Shown: piece after piece, positions 4,209-6,792 of the stretch | Layout: every line of letters starts with the position of its first letter | Position numbering within the stretch: the first letter of the stretch is position 1 | From: JAUYQE01 sp035289745 | Lineage (GTDB): Archaea; Nanobdellota; Nanobdellia; Woesearchaeales; GW2011-AR9 | DNA: 6,792 nt | Assembly: GCA_035289745.1 (NCBI GenBank) | Contig: DATDWF010000087.1 | Span: 1 to 6,792, forward strand | Reading direction: 5' to 3' | The notes under the pieces: generated by a model | Database searches by the model: none | Seen by the model: only the letters and a program-made list of their open reading frames with translations | What the model was told of the DNA's origin: nothing | Program-made: the position numbers and the translations under genes

Positions 4209-6536
4209 ATGGAAGAAAATAATCCCGAAACACCCAAGAAGCCCAGCAATCAGCCTTTCGTGAAGCTGAAAGTCATGGAAGCCGTGCAAGATGATGTAAA
4301 TCGGGGCATCGTCAAAACAGATTCATCATTCTTAAAGCAAATAGGCGTTAACGCCGGCGATATTATAGAAATCCGCGGCGAGCGCAGCACCGCAGCCATC
4401 GTCGAACGGGCGTACCCGGGAGACATCGGCCTAAACATCATCCGCATGGACGGCAATATGCGCAGGAATGCCAAGACGTCCATCGGCGAATTTGTGACGA
4501 TTAAAAAAGCCGACGTGAAGCCGGCCAAGAAACTCTCCGTTGCCCCTGCCCAGAAAGGAGTCATGATCCGCGCCAGCCCGCAGCTCTTTAAGCAGGGGCT
4601 TTTGGGAAAAGCCCTCGTCAAAGGCGATCTGGTCTCTCTCGGCCGGCCCAGAAGCAGAAGGGACAATTTCAGCCAGGATTTCCAGAGCATTTTCTCCATG
4701 ATGGAATCGCAATTTGCGGGCTTCGGCTTTGGCGACTTGAAATTCATGATCGTCGATACGTTTCCGAGAAAAGAGATTATCGTCGTGACAGAAGACACGG
4801 AAATCGAGTTCAATCCCCAAGCGGTTGAAGTGAAAGAAGAGGAAAGCTTGCGCTTGGGTATCAACTACGAGGACATCGGCGGCCTGAGCGACGAAATCAA
4901 GAAAGTCCGGGAGATGGTTGAGCTGCCGTTAAAGCATCCGGAAATTTTTGAGCGCTTGGGCATCGAAGCACCCAAAGGCGTTTTGCTGCACGGCCCGCCA
5001 GGAACGGGAAAAACGCTCTTAGCCAAAGCGGTCGCTTCAGAAACGAATTCCCATTTTATCCTCATCAATGGCCCGGAGATTATGTCCAAGTGGTACGGCC
5101 AGAGTGAGGAAAACTTGCGCAAGAAGTTTGAAGAAGCAGAGAAGAATGCTCCGGCAATTATTTTCTTCGACGAAATTGATGCCATCGCTACCAAGAGGGA
5201 AGAGACCCGCGGCGATGTTGAAAAAAGGGTAGTCGCCCAATTGCTGGGCTTGATGGACGGCATGAAGAGTCGGGGCAAAGTCATTGTTATTGCTGCCACG
5301 AACATACCGAACATGCTCGATCCAGCCTTACGGCGCCCCGGCAGATTTGATAGGGAAATAGAAATTGGCGTTCCGGATAAAAATGGCCGCTTGGACGTCT
5401 TGAAAATTCACACGAGAAATATGCCGCTCTCCAAGAGTGTGAACCTGCGGGACATTGCCCGAGTAACCCACGGCTTTGTCGGGGCAGACTTAAGTGCACT
5501 TGCCAAAGAAGCGGCGATGATTGTGCTGCGCAGAATTCTTCCCGACTTAAAGCTTGAAGGCGCAGAAGATGGCGAGCCAATTCCCAAAGAAATCCTGCAG
5601 AAGCTGATGATCACCCAGCGGGACTTCATTGAAGCGCTGAAAGTTGTCCGCCCCTCAGCGATGCGTGAAGTGCTGGTGGAAACCCCGGATGTTACGTGGG
5701 ATGATATCGGCGGCCTGGAAGATGTCAAAGAGCAGCTCAAAGAAGCCGTCGAGTGGCCGTTAAAACGGCCGGAAGTCTTCAAACGCATGGGCATACGCCC
5801 GCCTCGGGGAATTTTACTGTATGGCCCGCCGGGAACGGGAAAGACACTGCTAGCCAAAGCAGTAGCGAAAGAAAGCGAAGCGAATTTCATTCTGGTCAAT
5901 GGGCCTAGCCTGATCAGTAAATGGGTTGGCGAGAGCGAAAAAGCCGTGCGGGAAATCTTCCGGAAAGCGCGGTTGACGGCTCCAACAATCCTGTTCTTTG
6001 ACGAGATTGATGCGCTCGTGCCGAGAAGAAGCTCCGGCAGCGATAGCCATGCACAGGAGCGCATTGTCAATCAAATGCTGACGGAACTTGATGGCCTGGA
6101 AGTCCTGAACGATGTGGTTATCATTGCTGCCACCAACCGGCCGGACATTGTCGATCCGGCTTTGTTGCGGCAAGGCAGATTTGATCGCCTGATGCTGATC
6201 CCCATTCCGGATGAAGGTGCCCGCAAGAAAATTTTTGACCTGTACCTGCAGAAAATGCCGCTGGCGAAAGACGTGAGCGCCGCAGAATTAGCCCAGAAAA
6301 CTGCCGGATACGTCGGAGCAGATATTGACGGCGTGTGCCGGGAAGCAGCGATGATTGCGTTACGGGAAGACCTCAAAACGGCAAAAGTTGCCAAAGAGCA
6401 TTTTGAAAAATCCCTGGAAGCGGTACGGCCTTCGGTCTCCAAGGAAGTCGAAGAAGCGTACCAGCAGCTGAAAGACTATTTTAGTTCAGCCCGGGCGAAG
6501 CAAATCCAAGAAGAGAAAGTGCCGTATGTGGGATGA
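4209..6536 (+). CDS. cdc48: Cdc48/VCP (VAT-type) two-ring AAA+ unfoldase
   Basis: This 775-residue protein has full Cdc48/p97/VAT architecture: a double-psi barrel (about 17-105), a second N subdomain (about 110-205), D1 (from about 220) and D2 (from about 495). D1 has Walker A GPPGTGKT (262-269, K268), Walker B FFDEID (D321, E322), sensor 1 N365 and Arg fingers R376/R379. D2 has Walker A 539-546 (K545), Walker B D598/E599, sensor N643 and Arg fingers R654/R657. Both rings therefore look able to hydrolyse ATP. Pore loops are aromatic in both rings (SKWYG in D1, SKWVG in D2), as expected for a substrate-threading hexamer. In archaea such proteins unfold substrates, probably for the 20S proteasome. 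Two oddities are an extra Phe/Ser/Arg-rich stretch at about 146-175 in the second N subdomain, and a C-terminus VPYVG in which Tyr is third from last rather than penultimate. The first Met in frame is used. A GAGGT lies nine bases upstream, but the TATA box implies a leaderless transcript. Confidence 0.97.
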   Translation: MEENNPETPKKPSNQPFVKLKVMEAVQDDVNRGIVKTDSSFLKQIGVNAGDIIEIRGERSTAAIVERAYPGDIGLNIIRMDGNMRRNAKTSIGEFVTIKKADVKPAKKLSVAPAQKGVMIRASPQLFKQGLLGKALVKGDLVSLGRPRSRRDNFSQDFQSIFSMMESQFAGFGFGDLKFMIVDTFPRKEIIVVTEDTEIEFNPQAVEVKEEESLRLGINYEDIGGLSDEIKKVREMVELPLKHPEIFERLGIEAPKGVLLHGPPGTGKTLLAKAVASETNSHFILINGPEIMSKWYGQSEENLRKKFEEAEKNAPAIIFFDEIDAIATKREETRGDVEKRVVAQLLGLMDGMKSRGKVIVIAATNIPNMLDPALRRPGRFDREIEIGVPDKNGRLDVLKIHTRNMPLSKSVNLRDIARVTHGFVGADLSALAKEAAMIVLRRILPDLKLEGAEDGEPIPKEILQKLMITQRDFIEALKVVRPSAMREVLVETPDVTWDDIGGLEDVKEQLKEAVEWPLKRPEVFKRMGIRPPRGILLYGPPGTGKTLLAKAVAKESEANFILVNGPSLISKWVGESEKAVREIFRKARLTAPTILFFDEIDALVPRRSSGSDSHAQERIVNQMLTELDGLEVLNDVVIIAATNRPDIVDPALLRQGRFDRLMLIPIPDEGARKKIFDLYLQKMPLAKDVSAAELAQKTAGYVGADIDGVCREAAMIALREDLKTAKVAKEHFEKSLEAVRPSVSKEVEEAYQQLKDYFSSARAKQIQEEKVPYVG

Positions 6537-6673
6537 ACGAAATGGACGAACTAAAAATCGGAGTGGTCAGGTATTCGTGGCAGAAATTTGATGAAGAGGA
6601 AGCAAGAAAGCTGCTCAGAGAAGCCTATGATACGCTTGAGCGCCAACATCCCTTAGGGCTTACCGCAAAATAA
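6533..6673 (+). CDS. Small ORF of 46 codons overlapping the cdc48 stop
   Basis: ATG at 6533 overlaps the cdc48 stop as ATGA, and the frame runs to TAA at 6671-6673. The product is 46 residues, acidic and basic, largely helical from residue 18 on (FDEEEARKLLREAYDTLERQ), with a possible short strand at 8-14. A second in-frame Met (6542) is an alternative start. No good Shine-Dalgarno is seen, so it would rely on coupling to cdc48 translation. The protein-like composition, the same overlap style as two other junctions in this window, and the promoter that follows directly all suggest a real gene. I recognise no family. A small cofactor or adaptor of the unfoldase is possible but unsupported by motif. 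Confidence 0.6.
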   Translation: MNEMDELKIGVVRYSWQKFDEEEARKLLREAYDTLERQHPLGLTAK

Positions 6674-6683
6674 AATAGTAAAT

Positions 6684-6691
6684 TTTAAATA
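6684..6691 (+). promoter_or_regulatory. TATA box for the last gene, placed for a leaderless mRNA
   Basis: TTTAAATA begins 29 bases ahead of the ATG at 6713, so the expected transcription start coincides with the start codon. The stretch between is pyrimidine-rich and has no Shine-Dalgarno, as expected for a leaderless transcript. Confidence 0.7.
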
Positions 6692-6712
6692 GTCACTCTT
6701 CTTTCTAACTTT

Positions 6713-6792
6713 ATGGAAAAAGAGGATTTAGTGAGGAAAAAATTAGATTATTTGTCTGGTCTTAATGAGGTTGATGCTCGACATTACGTTGG
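6713..6792 (+). CDS. 5' end of an unrecognised gene, cut by the window edge
   Basis: An open frame starts at ATG 6713 and runs off the end of the window, showing 26 residues beginning MEKEDLVRKKLDYLSG. The visible part is a charged, probably helical N-terminus without a signal peptide. It is AT-richer than cdc48. The start is supported by the TATA box at 6684-6691, placed for a leaderless mRNA. Too little is visible to name a function. Confidence 0.6.
   Translation, partial: MEKEDLVRKKLDYLSGLNEVDARHYV

Noticed and set aside
4193..4222. Nine-codon upstream ORF (ATG AGG ...) overlapping the cdc48 start
   Set aside because: If the 4179 TATA box is used, this ATG is not in the transcript. It is very short and has no ribosome binding site.
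4250..4864. Long open frame (204 codons) on the - strand opposite cdc48
   Set aside because: It lies wholly within the conserved N-domain coding sequence. Its composition is that of an antisense shadow, and no promoter or ribosome binding site serves it.
4989..5850. Similar DNA blocks at the two Walker A sites of cdc48
   Set aside because: The similarity is explained by the ancient D1/D2 domain duplication and not by a recent repeat or mobile element.
5408..6070. 220-codon open frame on the - strand opposite the D1/D2 region
   Set aside because: It is a shadow of the strongly codon-biased AAA+ domains, and the opposite strand encodes intact Walker and sensor motifs.

Overview
This 6.8 kb window looks archaeal. 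The evidence is a two-ring Cdc48/VAT-type AAA+ ATPase, archaeal TATA boxes (TTTATAAA, TTTAAATA) about 29-30 bases ahead of start codons, perfect anti-16S ribosome binding sites (GGAGGTG, AGGTGA), and compact gene packing with three ATGA stop/start overlaps. The short proteins and many unrecognised small genes would suit a small-genome (DPANN-like) lineage, but that is inference; nothing here fixes the phylum. All supported genes lie on the + strand, and no RNA gene, CRISPR array or insertion sequence was seen.

Region 1 (1-650): the 3' end of one gene and a complete 170-residue gene, overlapping by ATGA. Neither is recognised. Their C-terminal tails are clearly related: three G-x-L-S units with almost the same spacing, ending in an acidic tail. 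They appear to be tandem paralogues.

Region 2 (681-3183): three tightly packed genes. The first is a small fold-type III PLP decarboxylase (alanine racemase-like barrel). The second is a 192-residue protein with the N, G1 and G2 boxes of a GHKL (histidine-kinase-like) ATPase. The third is a complete agmatinase-family ureohydrolase with all manganese ligands. The first and last suit polyamine synthesis: either arginine to agmatine to putrescine, or the carboxyaminopropylagmatine route to spermidine. The lone GHKL protein overlaps both enzyme genes and is the most unexpected element of the window. A T-run follows the ureohydrolase gene.

Region 3 (3221-4041): a clear TATA box and Shine-Dalgarno drive a 150-residue protein whose layout weakly recalls SecB-type chaperones. 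It is followed by an unrecognised 92-residue protein ending in a predicted coiled coil.

Region 4 (4042-6792): a 167-base promoter region with several AT-rich boxes and a run of nine Cs leads into the 775-residue Cdc48-type unfoldase. An overlapping 46-codon small ORF follows, then the start of another gene with its own TATA box placed for a leaderless mRNA. The window ends inside that gene.
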